Assembly: GCF_030708455.1 (NCBI RefSeq)
Contig: NZ_JAUYWF010000007.1
Span: 1 to 64,000 of the forward strand
Reading direction: 5' to 3'
From: Halomonas sp. SSL-5
GTDB taxonomy: Bacteria > Pseudomonadota > Gammaproteobacteria > Pseudomonadales > Halomonadaceae
DNA length: 64,000 nucleotides
Position numbers and translations under genes: made by a program. Below, in pieces: positions 54,729 through 63,207 of this stretch. Every line of letters begins with the position of its first letter. The stretch's first letter is position 1. The notes beneath the pieces were generated by a model, which was given only the letters and a program-made list of their open reading frames with translations, was not told the origin of the DNA and made no database searches.

Positions 54729-55103
54729 ATGGAAGATCTACGCATCAAGCTAAGGATCGAGAAGATGATCGTTTATGGGTATGCCGCCCTGCGGCAATTC
54801 CCCAAGAGCGAGAAGCATACGCTGGCGGCGGAGATCCGCCAGTGCATGTATCGGCTGCTGCGCCAGGTGATCATCACCAATCGGCGCTACTTCAAAAAAA
54901 CGACCGCCCAGGAGATCGATGCCGAGCTCGACCTGCTGCGCAGCCTGGTGCGCGTGGCCATGGATCTCGGCTTTCTGCCCTATCGCCAGTACCAGCTATG
55001 GGCCGAGCACCTCTACGAGATCGGCTGCATGGTGGGCGGCTGGCTGCGCTGGATCAAGAGCAACCCGCCCACCCCGCCGGAGCGCGACGCGCTGCCGGCC
55101 TGA
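54729..55103 (+). CDS. avd: Avd accessory variability protein of the DGR
   Basis: 124 residues, four-helix bundle related to the 23S rRNA intervening-sequence protein. IRQCMYRLLRQVIITNRRY and RVAMDLGFLPYRQY fit Avd, a basic pentamer that binds the reverse transcriptase and template RNA. The order adhesin-avd-TR is that of Bordetella phage BPP-1. ATG follows CAAGGACGACTCC; a moderate ribosome site. Confidence 0.9.
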   Translation: MEDLRIKLRIEKMIVYGYAALRQFPKSEKHTLAAEIRQCMYRLLRQVIITNRRYFKKTTAQEIDAELDLLRSLVRVAMDLGFLPYRQYQLWAEHLYEIGCMVGGWLRWIKSNPPTPPERDALPA

Positions 55104-55131
55104 GCAGGAGGGGTTATGCGTCAACCTGTAC

Positions 55132-55204
55132 CGCTTCCCGTATCGCGGCGGCAACCGCAACAACGGCGGCAATGCCGGCCTCGGCGCGCTGAACCTCAAC
55201 AACG
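55132..55204 (+). repeat. DGR template repeat (TR), 3' truncated
   Basis: Non-coding copy of the VR, starting 28 bases after avd. It has 15 adenines, clustered in AAC/AAT codon positions as in all DGR templates; eight of these are altered in the VR. Similarity to the VR ends abruptly at 55204, while the VR goes on for about 50 bases, so the 3' part (with the initiation-of-homing region) is missing. The next base but one is the stop codon of the homing endonuclease. Confidence 0.93.
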
Positions 55205-55205
55205 G

Positions 55206-56033
55206 TCAGCGCCGGTTGTAAGCGGTGCGCGAGCTGGCGTCCGCCTCACTCACCAGCTCCCGATACTTCTCCATCTTCCGGTCGAGATAGACCGTCGCAT
55301 CGCGGTACATCAAGTCGAGGATTTCACGGCAGCGGTGAGTGCCGGACCACGCCAACCGATGGATACCGCCGCTGTGCCGAATAGCGGCAGGGTGCCCGCC
55401 GAGATGCTGATGGAGCCAGTCGCGGAAGGCCAGCAGGAAGTGCTCGCCAGCAGCGATGTTGATCGACCATCGGCTTCTTGCGTGGCGAGAGAGGCCACCG
55501 TTGCCATCAAAGTAGCCTCGGAAGTAGTGGGGCAGCATCGCGTCAGGGATTCGCGAGGAGAAGCGGTGCTGCGCGCTCTTCCTCGGGACCACCTCGAACT
55601 TGGCAAGGTCATCGACCAGCTCGGCAGAGGAGACGGAAAACTGAACGCAGCCATCCACGTCGATGATCTTGTGACCCGAGCCAAGAGCAGCGGCCAGCTT
55701 CTCAAGGTGCGGTCTGTCGATGCCGGCGAGACGCACGGTGACTGCCGCTGTTTGGCGGTACTTCTTCTCGGTGACGCCGCCATCGGCGAGCAGGAAACCG
55801 ATCCAGTAGGCCCGCTCCTCGTCCATCGGCTCATCGAAATACCCATGGTTGCAGGCAACCGAGCGCCTCGCCTCGGAGAGCGAACGGCTGGCAGCGCCAT
55901 GTTTCTTGACCTGATTCCTGATTGCAGTGCCGGAGACGCCCAGTCGTTCTCCGACCTGCGCGAACGAAAGCCCCTCATCTGCGTAGAGCGAGAGGGCCAT
56001 GCTGACTTCTTCGGGGGAGAGACGCTTGCTCAT
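55206..56033 (-). CDS. LAGLIDADG homing endonuclease at the place of the DGR reverse transcriptase
   Basis: 275 residues. An N-terminal helix-turn-helix (LSFAQVGERLGVSGTAIRNQ, about residues 22-41) precedes two LAGLIDADG motifs, AYWIGFLLADGGV (75-87) and YFRGYFDGNGGL (170-181), so a monomeric double-motif enzyme with active Asp84 and Asp176. ATG 56033 has GGAG seven bases upstream; upstream in-frame residues are unlike the family. It is antisense to all late genes, so it must have its own promoter. It abuts the truncated TR exactly, which marks the insertion or replacement point. Confidence 0.9.
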   Translation of the reverse strand: MSKRLSPEEVSMALSLYADEGLSFAQVGERLGVSGTAIRNQVKKHGAASRSLSEARRSVACNHGYFDEPMDEERAYWIGFLLADGGVTEKKYRQTAAVTVRLAGIDRPHLEKLAAALGSGHKIIDVDGCVQFSVSSAELVDDLAKFEVVPRKSAQHRFSSRIPDAMLPHYFRGYFDGNGGLSRHARSRWSINIAAGEHFLLAFRDWLHQHLGGHPAAIRHSGGIHRLAWSGTHRCREILDLMYRDATVYLDRKMEKYRELVSEADASSRTAYNRR

Positions 56034-56045
56034 GCTGATGCTCCA

Positions 56046-56156
56046 TTGAATGTACAACTGCACATTAAACCCGAACGAGAACATATGCAACAGGCCGAGG
56101 GCTTCGTGCGCTCGGTCATCTACGACACGCCCTGGGAGGCACCATGTCACAGCTGA
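56046..56156 (+). pseudogene. Possible C-terminal remnant of a disrupted late gene
   Basis: Between the homing endonuclease and the next gene the plus strand reads protein-like (HMQQAEGFVRSVIYDTPWE) to a stop that overlaps the next ATG by 13 bases, as real gene junctions here do. It has no ribosome site of its own. It may be the surviving 3' end of a gene, conceivably the lost reverse transcriptase or its neighbour; weak evidence. Confidence 0.3.
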
Positions 56157-56689
56157 TCGTTATCGACCGCACCAACGACGACCCCGAGAATCCGCTGGAG
56201 ATCCAGCTGCCGGAAGGCACCCAGAAGCTGGGCTTTGCCGGCGGGGTGGAGTGGCACCGCCTTCCCGAAGGCGAGCTGATGCCTGGCGGGACTCGCGCAC
56301 CCACCGAGGAGCAGCTGGCCGCGGCCATGCTGGAGCTGCCGGCGATTCGCCAACTCAAGGCCAATGCGCGCCGTCGCATCGAGGCCGAGGTGGGCGACGT
56401 CCACGAAATCCTGGCCGACCAAGCCAAGCAGATCGAAGCGCTCACCGCGCTGGTCTCACGCATGGCTGCCGACTATCTAGGCGGCACCGCGATGGATGAG
56501 GCCACTAAGGCCACCTATCTGCAGCGTGTCGAGACCATTGTGGGGGCGCTGGATAGCGGCAGCCTGACCCTGCGCGGCGACATGGAAGGCGCCGACGCGA
56601 TGATCATGAAAGTGCTGGAGCGCTCCAACCGCATCAACGAGATTATCGCCCAGGAGTACCTGCCGCGCCGCAACGGCGTGATGGAGTGA
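56144..56689 (+). CDS. Phage tail-region protein of unknown function
   Basis: 181 residues. Start LIVIDRTNDDPENPLEIQLP and a helical coiled C-terminal half (ILADQAKQIEALTALVSRMA). It lies after the fibre module. A chaperone for fibre assembly is possible but not shown by sequence. Confidence 0.65.
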   Translation: MSQLIVIDRTNDDPENPLEIQLPEGTQKLGFAGGVEWHRLPEGELMPGGTRAPTEEQLAAAMLELPAIRQLKANARRRIEAEVGDVHEILADQAKQIEALTALVSRMAADYLGGTAMDEATKATYLQRVETIVGALDSGSLTLRGDMEGADAMIMKVLERSNRINEIIAQEYLPRRNGVME

Positions 56690-56693
56690 AACC

Positions 56694-56987
56694 ATGACGC
56701 CCACTCTCATCGCAGCGGTCACCATGGCGCTCGCCGCCCTGGCCGACACCGTGACCACCGTCGGCGCGCTGCGTCGTGGCGCGCGTGAGGCCAACCCAGT
56801 GCTGCGCTGGCTGATGGATAAGCTCGGCCCCGGCTGGGTGCCGGTCAAGCTGGCCCCGGTGGCGTGGGCCGGCTGGGCCGCCTGGCAGTATCCGCACGAC
56901 GTGCGCCTGGCGCTGGTGTTGGCGGCGCTGTCTGCCGTCTACGCCGGCGTGGCCGTGCATAACCACCGACTGCATCGCGAGGACTAG
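56694..56987 (+). CDS. Small integral membrane protein (DUF5658-like)
   Basis: 97 residues, three hydrophobic helices; LADTVTTVGALRRGAREANP resembles the DUF5658 membrane motif with Asp and Asn/Pro. In a phage late region it could act in entry or lysis control. TAGATG overlaps the next start. Confidence 0.65.
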   Translation: MTPTLIAAVTMALAALADTVTTVGALRRGAREANPVLRWLMDKLGPGWVPVKLAPVAWAGWAAWQYPHDVRLALVLAALSAVYAGVAVHNHRLHRED

Positions 56988-58613
56988 ATGAAGCTCCAGC
57001 ACAGCGCCTTCCGTGGCGAGCTGCCGATCCTCGATGCTCGCCTGCTGCCCGAGAACAATGCCCAAGTGGCGCGTAATCTCTACCTGCGCCGCGGCACCCT
57101 GAAGCCGGAGAGGGCGCCCGGCGCCGTGACCGGGCTTCCAGCGGTGGCCGATCCCGCCACCCTGTACCGCTATCCCAACGGCAATGCCGGCGCCGGGTTC
57201 TGGTTCGTATGGGGCATGGGAAAGCAGGTGGATGTGGTCAAGTCGCCGCTGGCAAACGACGAGTGGCACCGGGTCTACTGGACCGGCGATGGCGTACCCA
57301 AGGTGGCCGGCATCGACGTGGCCACCAGCGGCACGCCGCCATACCCAAGCACCGCCTATACCCTGGGGATGCCGGCGCCGACCAGCGCCCCTCAAGTGGC
57401 GGCGCCGAGCAACCGTGTGCCCCTCAGTGATCACCCCGATACCGCCGTGGAGACCGCCTACGTAGTCACCGTGGTGAGCGCCTATGGCGAGGAGGGCCCG
57501 CCCAGCAACCCCAGTGCGGCTATCGTGCGCTGGGACATGGTCGATGAGGCGCCCGCCGGGGGTAACGTGGAGATCACCCTGCCAGCCGCGCCCAGCGGCG
57601 CCTACAACGTCACCGCCAAGCGCCTGTATCGCGTAGAGAGTGGCGGCGTCTACCAGTTCGTCGCCGAGGTCTCGCCGGGGACCAGCAGCTACACCGATAG
57701 CGTGCCCAGCGAGAGCCTGGGGCGCGCGCTTCCGTCCACCGAGTGGGACGGCCCGGATGCACGGATGATCGGCCTGACGGCACTGCCCAACGGAATCCTG
57801 GCGGGCTTCTTCGAGAACACCCTGTGCTTCTCCGAGGCTTACCTGCCGCATGCCTGGCCGGTCGGCTATCAACTGGCCTTCCCCGACGACATCGTGGCGA
57901 TTGCTTCCACCGCCGCCGGCCTGGTGGTGGTGACCGAAGGCCAGCCACACCTGGTGTCGGGCTCCAGCCCCGAGGCCATGGCGCAGATCGAGCTGGACGT
58001 GAATCAGTCATGCGTGTCGCGGCGCTCGCTGGTGGACATGGGGGAGTTCGCACTCTATGCCTCGCCCGACGGCCTGGTGGCCGCGGCCGGCCGGGACGCC
58101 CGGGTCGCTACCCGGGAGGTGATGAGTCGCGAGCAGTGGCAGGCATTGAAGCCCGAGACCATCCACGCCTACCGCTACGACGGACGCTATCTGGCGTTCT
58201 ACGAGAGTGGCTGCTTCACCTTCACGCCCGGCGAGGGCATCGAGTTCTTCGACATCACGGCCAGCGGCGGCTACTACGACATCGCCGACGACACCCTCTA
58301 CCTGATCCAGGACGCCGGCATCACCGCCTGGGGGAAGGGCGACCCTCTGACCTTCACCTGGCGCTCGCGCCTGCATGAGATCCCGCCCGGGGCGGCCGGC
58401 TTCACCTGCGCCAAGGTGATCGCCCGCGACTACCCAGTCGCCCTGCGCCTGTTCGCCGATGGCGAGGCGGTGCTCGACCTGAGCGTGAAGGATGCGCAGA
58501 TGTTCCGCCTCCCCGCCGGGTATACTCTCAACCGGGACTGGGAGATCGAGCTGGCCGGCACTCATGAGGTCAACTCGGTGCAGATCGCCACCAGCCCTAC
58601 CGAGCTCGTCTAA
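56988..58613 (+). CDS. Large tail protein, beta-rich
   Basis: 541 residues. Repeating Gly/Trp/Tyr-rich phrases (FWFVWGMGKQVDVVKSPLA, LGMPAPTSAPQVAAPS, DGPDARMIGLTALPNGIL) suggest a beta-propeller tail-hub protein like those in podoviral tail assemblies, and a fibronectin-like segment lies at about residues 155-235. It has no transmembrane segment. Name not certain. Confidence 0.7.
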   Translation: MKLQHSAFRGELPILDARLLPENNAQVARNLYLRRGTLKPERAPGAVTGLPAVADPATLYRYPNGNAGAGFWFVWGMGKQVDVVKSPLANDEWHRVYWTGDGVPKVAGIDVATSGTPPYPSTAYTLGMPAPTSAPQVAAPSNRVPLSDHPDTAVETAYVVTVVSAYGEEGPPSNPSAAIVRWDMVDEAPAGGNVEITLPAAPSGAYNVTAKRLYRVESGGVYQFVAEVSPGTSSYTDSVPSESLGRALPSTEWDGPDARMIGLTALPNGILAGFFENTLCFSEAYLPHAWPVGYQLAFPDDIVAIASTAAGLVVVTEGQPHLVSGSSPEAMAQIELDVNQSCVSRRSLVDMGEFALYASPDGLVAAAGRDARVATREVMSREQWQALKPETIHAYRYDGRYLAFYESGCFTFTPGEGIEFFDITASGGYYDIADDTLYLIQDAGITAWGKGDPLTFTWRSRLHEIPPGAAGFTCAKVIARDYPVALRLFADGEAVLDLSVKDAQMFRLPAGYTLNRDWEIELAGTHEVNSVQIATSPTELV

Positions 58614-58646
58614 CCCCATCCCTATCTGGCTCACCGTGAGGTGCCC

Positions 58647-61589
58647 ATGACCAAGCGTCGCCGCACGCTGCCGCCGGTATCGCCCAAGGTGCCGGCCGAG
58701 CTGCGCCCCCTAATCAGCGCCATGACCGAGATCCTCGAGACCGGGGAAGGCGTGCGCGGTGATCCGCTGGACCGCAAGATCACCCTGCGCGACCTGGTGG
58801 ACAGCGGCATCGGCAAGATGAAGGGCGGCGTGCGCCCCGGAAGCGGTGGCGGCCTGATCCCTGGCGTCGAGCCGCCGGCCCCCGACCTCCGTACGCCGCC
58901 TCCTCCCCAGGGCTTTTCCGCTGACGGCAGCTTCTTTGGCCGCATCAACCTGAGCTGGCAGATCCCCTCCGAGCTCTACCGCAACCACGCCTACACCAAC
59001 ATCTACCGCAGCGAGGAGGACAACTTCGCCAATGCGGTGGTTGTGGGGCGTGAGGTGGGCGCCTTCTTCAGCGACTACGTGCGCAACGATGCGCTCGATC
59101 CCCAGGACCCGCTGCAGCTCAAGGGCTACTACTACTGGATCACCTTCACTTCCAGCTCCGATGTGGAGGGGCCGCCCAACGCCACGGCGGGGCTCTGGGC
59201 TCAGCCGTTGCCGGACCTCAACTATGTGATGGACCTGCTTTCCGAGCAGATCGATGACAGCCACCTGGCCGACAGCCTCCGCCAGGAAATCGAGCTGATC
59301 ACTGCGCCGGAGTCGATCACCGGTTCGGTCGCCTCGCGCATCGCCGAGGAGCGCGACGATCGCATCGCCGCCCTGCAGGACGCCTACGACGCCATCGATG
59401 CCGAGGCGTCCGCACGCACCGCCGACATCAATACCGAGCAACAGGCGCGCGTCGATGCTGATAGTGTGCTCTCTACCCAGATCACCGAGCTGTCGGTCAA
59501 GATCGACTCGCTGCCGGTCTTCTCCAGCGGATTCGAGTCGGGTAACGACTTCACCCAGTGGGCAGCTGACGCCACGGCTACGATCACCGCCGACGCCGAG
59601 GCCTACACCGGCCTGCAGTCGGCGCTGATCACCTCCACCGCTACCGCACCAAGCAGCGCCACCCCGGAAGGCGCCACCGCCACCATCCCCGAAGGCACCG
59701 CCACCGCCTTCGCCGGACGCAGGGTGCGCATTTCCGGCTATGCCAAGCAGCCCGCCACCGGTGCGGCCACCGAGTTTGCCCTTGCTTACGCTACCGGCGA
59801 TGGCGATTCCGGCTGGCAGGCGTTCGCCGCTGCCGCCGACTGGACCGCCTTCGAGTTCCTCTACGATGTGCCGGCGGAAAGCACCACGGTGACCGACGCC
59901 CTGGCGATCTGGGGCGATACTAGCGGCAACGGCAACGGCATACTGATCGACGCCATCTCGGTACAGAGCGCCACCAGCGAGGTGCCGGAGTTCACTGCTG
60001 CGCTGGAGGCCGAGCAGCAAGCCCGTGCCGACGGTGACGCAGCCCTGGCCAGCGACATACAGACGCTGACCGCCATCGCCGACGACAACGCCGCCGACAT
60101 CGCCAGCGAAGCCCAGGTGCGCGCCTCCGCCGACGAGACCCTGGCCAGCGACATCCAGGCCACCTATGCCCAGTTCGACGACCTGCGTGGCGAGATCGTC
60201 GAGGAGGCCCGGGTTCGCGCCACCGAGGATGAGCTGCTGGCCGGCATGCAGCGGGTCATCTCCGCCGCCGGCGAGACCCAGGCCGCCTCTCTCTACACGC
60301 TCAGCGAGATCCGCATCAGCGAGCAGGAGGTGGTGGTACAGCGAGTAGAGGGGCTCGAGGCTTCGATGGGCGACGCCACAGCCGCCATCCAGCAGGAAGA
60401 GACCGCCCGGGTCACCGCCGACGACGCCCTGGCCCAGCAGATCAACACCGTGCAGAGCACGCTGGGCGACGACGTGGCCTCCGTGCAGCAGAGCCTGACC
60501 ACCAACGTCGAGCGCATCGACGGCGAGCTGGTGGCGCTGGGCGCCGAGTACACGGTCCAGGTGCAGGCCAATGGTCTGGTGGGCGGCTTCGGGCTCTACA
60601 ACGACGGCACCACCATCGATGCCGGCTTCGATGTGGATCGCTTCTGGATCGGCAGCAGCCAGGACGACAAGCGCAAGCCGTTCATCATCGACGGCGGCGT
60701 GACCTATATCGACGAGGCGATGATCCGCGACGCCTCGATCCAGGAGGGCAAGCTAGGCCCGATCACCATCGGCAAGCTGCAGCTCGACGACGGCACGCCG
60801 GTGACTACCGTGGGAGGACTGATTCGGGCCGATGCCATCGACGTGGGGAACCTGTCTGTAGCCGAGGCGGCCACCTTCACTGGGAATGTGTTTTCAAGCA
60901 ACTACGTCTCTGGGTCTAAGGGGTGGGCGATATTCCAGAATGGATTTATGGAGATCAACGAGGCCTCGATCCGTGGCAATGTGGACTTGGCGTCCATTAC
61001 GGTGAACGGGCAACAGCCTTCCGATGGCTCTCATCTCACGGCCAGTGCAATCAACTCTTCTACCTCCCAGATACCTGTCAACTGGAGTTACGCCAGGGAC
61101 AAGAGCGTTACATTTAACGAGGTTCCTGGCGGGGCTAAAATCGAGGTCAGTGTGCCGGACGTGGTGCGCGCCTCTGTTTATGGCACTGACATGTGGTACA
61201 CGACCCAGTCGTGTGGCTTTTGGGGGCCAGACGGCATGTACGTCTGCGACCAAAGCACGCATGTGGTGAAGCTTGACTATCGGATCATAGCTCGCGTTCG
61301 CGTATGGATAGACGGCGCGATCAAGTACGACCGCAACATTGACTACGACACCGTATGGACGCCGACCAGCTCCAACCCCTCCATGTCGCGCTCAACAGGT
61401 TGGGCAGGGAATACAACGGTCAGGTACACATATCCCAGCAGTCGATCCAGTACGGCCGTCAGGGTTCGCGCAGATGTGATGCTTCAGGCTGTTCGCCAGC
61501 CCAGCCCGAGCGCTACCTGGTATCGCGCTGGCGGCACCATCGAGATCCGAAGTAGTTTGGCATCTGTTCAGTTATCCAGGCTCGGGTGA
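58647..61589 (+). CDS. Tail tip / host specificity protein with DUF1983-like region
   Basis: 980 residues. A fibronectin-like segment near residue 90-185, several coiled coils with EQQARVDADSVLSTQI-like repeats, a carbohydrate-binding-like domain (SGFESGNDFTQWAAD, about 295-450), a DUF1983-like region (YTVQVQANGLVGGFGLYNDG, about 640) as in lambda J-type tips, and a C-terminal receptor-type domain. ATG 58647 preferred to GTG 58641. DNA near the 3' end is less G+C rich, a sign of exchange of the tip. Confidence 0.8.
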   Translation: MTKRRRTLPPVSPKVPAELRPLISAMTEILETGEGVRGDPLDRKITLRDLVDSGIGKMKGGVRPGSGGGLIPGVEPPAPDLRTPPPPQGFSADGSFFGRINLSWQIPSELYRNHAYTNIYRSEEDNFANAVVVGREVGAFFSDYVRNDALDPQDPLQLKGYYYWITFTSSSDVEGPPNATAGLWAQPLPDLNYVMDLLSEQIDDSHLADSLRQEIELITAPESITGSVASRIAEERDDRIAALQDAYDAIDAEASARTADINTEQQARVDADSVLSTQITELSVKIDSLPVFSSGFESGNDFTQWAADATATITADAEAYTGLQSALITSTATAPSSATPEGATATIPEGTATAFAGRRVRISGYAKQPATGAATEFALAYATGDGDSGWQAFAAAADWTAFEFLYDVPAESTTVTDALAIWGDTSGNGNGILIDAISVQSATSEVPEFTAALEAEQQARADGDAALASDIQTLTAIADDNAADIASEAQVRASADETLASDIQATYAQFDDLRGEIVEEARVRATEDELLAGMQRVISAAGETQAASLYTLSEIRISEQEVVVQRVEGLEASMGDATAAIQQEETARVTADDALAQQINTVQSTLGDDVASVQQSLTTNVERIDGELVALGAEYTVQVQANGLVGGFGLYNDGTTIDAGFDVDRFWIGSSQDDKRKPFIIDGGVTYIDEAMIRDASIQEGKLGPITIGKLQLDDGTPVTTVGGLIRADAIDVGNLSVAEAATFTGNVFSSNYVSGSKGWAIFQNGFMEINEASIRGNVDLASITVNGQQPSDGSHLTASAINSSTSQIPVNWSYARDKSVTFNEVPGGAKIEVSVPDVVRASVYGTDMWYTTQSCGFWGPDGMYVCDQSTHVVKLDYRIIARVRVWIDGAIKYDRNIDYDTVWTPTSSNPSMSRSTGWAGNTTVRYTYPSSRSSTAVRVRADVMLQAVRQPSPSATWYRAGGTIEIRSSLASVQLSRLG

Positions 61590-61595
61590 TAAACC

Positions 61596-61775
61596 ATGAA
61601 AAGCTACACACGCTACCCACTACAGATGAAAGACGGCGAAGAGGCTGTCCTTGTTTCTAAGAACGGGGTCGGGGATCTTTTTATTTCCGGCACCTCTACC
61701 GATGATGCTGACCTCGTTCAGCTGCTCGAGGCTGCATTAACGGCTATGAAAGGAGTACAGGCTGATGGCGAATAG
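61596..61775 (+). CDS. Small phage protein after the tail tip gene
   Basis: 59 residues, mixed (DGEEAVLVSKNGVGDLFISG), acidic helical end. It starts six bases after the tip stop and overlaps the next gene. Lower G+C than its neighbours. Possibly a chaperone or fibre-associated protein; not recognised. Confidence 0.62.
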   Translation: MKSYTRYPLQMKDGEEAVLVSKNGVGDLFISGTSTDDADLVQLLEAALTAMKGVQADGE

Positions 61776-61956
61776 CGACAGGGCCCAACAGGCTTTGGAT
61801 AAGGCGTGCGCTGCGACCGATCTCGAAGACGCTATTGTGGTGGGCAAAGATGCCAACGGCAAGGTGGCCTTCTACACCGCGGACGTGGACAAGGAGCGGA
61901 TGATCGCGCTACTCGAGCGAGCTCGCAACAAGCTGGTCAGGCTGCTCGACGACTGA
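61765..61956 (+). CDS. Small phage protein of unknown function
   Basis: 63 residues: helix, beta pair (DAIVVGKDANGKVAFYTADV) and helix. GGAGTACAGGCTG precedes ATG 61765. No family recognised. Confidence 0.62.
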   Translation: MANSDRAQQALDKACAATDLEDAIVVGKDANGKVAFYTADVDKERMIALLERARNKLVRLLDD

Positions 61957-62026
61957 TCCTCTGGTCCGGATGAGCCGGAGCGCCGCCCCTGCTACAATCA
62001 ACCCATCGGCTCACCGTGAGGTGCCC

Positions 62027-62539
62027 ATGCCACGCCAAGATGAACACGCCTTCCTGCAACAGGCGCTGCGCCAAGACGCCGGCGCCGTTGCCTTCTGCGA
62101 GACCCTGTTTCGCATCTCCCAGACCCTCGATGACCTGATCGACGGCGACAAGCCGGTGACGGGCGACGTTGTCGTGTCTGCCTTCTGGCAGGCGCTGATC
62201 GAGCTGCCCGGCAACCCCTTCTACCGCCAGCACGAGCCCTACTTGCGCCCCCTGATGGCCGGGGCCCTGCAAGACTGGCGCGACAGCGTCGCCCTGGAGC
62301 GCTCCGGGTCGCAGCATGAGAGGACCCTGGCCTTCGTGCTGCGCGACCAGCTGACCAGCGTCGTGGTGCAGTGCGCCTACCTGATCGGCGGCGAGGCGTG
62401 GATGCGTCAGGCCGGCCCGGCGATCCGCCGGCACTTCCATGAAGACAGCCTGGAGGACTACCTGGCCGAGCTCGACCCCACCCAAGACCCGGACTATCAG
62501 GCCGATGTCGATGAATCTCTCAACGGAGGTGATCAATGA
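62027..62539 (+). CDS. Phage protein of unknown function
   Basis: 170 residues, mostly helical: FCETLFRISQTLDDLIDGDK, then a Trp-rich middle. The 20 bases before its ATG repeat those before the tail tip ATG exactly. Related proteins follow the tip genes in some podovirus-like prophages. Not named. Confidence 0.65.
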   Translation: MPRQDEHAFLQQALRQDAGAVAFCETLFRISQTLDDLIDGDKPVTGDVVVSAFWQALIELPGNPFYRQHEPYLRPLMAGALQDWRDSVALERSGSQHERTLAFVLRDQLTSVVVQCAYLIGGEAWMRQAGPAIRRHFHEDSLEDYLAELDPTQDPDYQADVDESLNGGDQ

Positions 62540-63198
62540 GCGGTGGCGGCGGTGGTGACAACAAGGTCAAGGACACGCCCGAGCAGCGCCAGTTGGCGGC
62601 GGTAGCGGCGGAGAAGTGGAACTTCGCCCAGGAGAAGCTCGCCCCGCTGGAGGACGCCTATATGGAATCGGTCGCCGAGATGACCGACGCCGGGCGCATG
62701 AGCTATATCCGCGGGCGCACCATGCAGGGGCAGCAGCAGGCCGGCAGCGAGCTTAACCGCCAGGCCGGGCAGCAACTCCAGCAGGGTGGCATCGACCCCT
62801 CCAGCGGGCGCTACCAGGGCGCCATGCAGGGCCTGGCGCTGGGCAATGCCCAGGCCGGCGGCGAGACGCTGGGGCGCGCCCAGTTCGAGCAGGACAGCCA
62901 GCAGATCCAGGGCATGCAGAACATCGTGGCCATGGGGCAGGGGGAAGCCACGCAGGCTCAGGCCGGGCTGGCAGGCCTTGCCGATCAGGCGGCCGCCGAT
63001 GCCCGACAATCCTCCGTCAACCAGTTCAACCGGCGTAGCGCCAACCTCCAGCTCCTCGGCCAGGTGGCCGGTGCTGGCACGGCCTACGGGCTGGACGGCA
63101 TGGGTGGCGGCAATGCGGCCGGCGGCGCTCCGACAGGCGGCTTTGGTGTGGGCGGATACGCGCCCGGCCAGGGGCTCGACCTCTACGGCAACATGTAA
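62536..63198 (+). CDS. Putative internal virion/ejection protein
   Basis: 220 residues, Gly/Gln/Ala-rich (TMQGQQQAGSELNRQAGQQL). Repetitive low-complexity helices and Gly-rich C-terminus (AYGLDGMGGGNAAGGAP) suit internal core proteins that are ejected with DNA. ATGA coupling to the previous gene. Confidence 0.6.
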   Translation: MSGGGGGDNKVKDTPEQRQLAAVAAEKWNFAQEKLAPLEDAYMESVAEMTDAGRMSYIRGRTMQGQQQAGSELNRQAGQQLQQGGIDPSSGRYQGAMQGLALGNAQAGGETLGRAQFEQDSQQIQGMQNIVAMGQGEATQAQAGLAGLADQAAADARQSSVNQFNRRSANLQLLGQVAGAGTAYGLDGMGGGNAAGGAPTGGFGVGGYAPGQGLDLYGNM

Positions 63199-63207
63199 GG
63201 AGCCTCT

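Noticed and set aside
56034-56143. Residual TR 3' end on the far side of the homing endonuclease
   Set aside because: The bases aacgagaaca near 56075 recall the VR continuation only slightly; the match is too short to be distinguished from chance.
55116-56156. 346-codon plus-strand frame across the TR and homing endonuclease
   Set aside because: It runs through the non-coding TR in a wrong frame and then antisense through the LAGLIDADG gene. Not an RT: no YxDD motif or RT blocks. Only the last part is discussed as a possible remnant.
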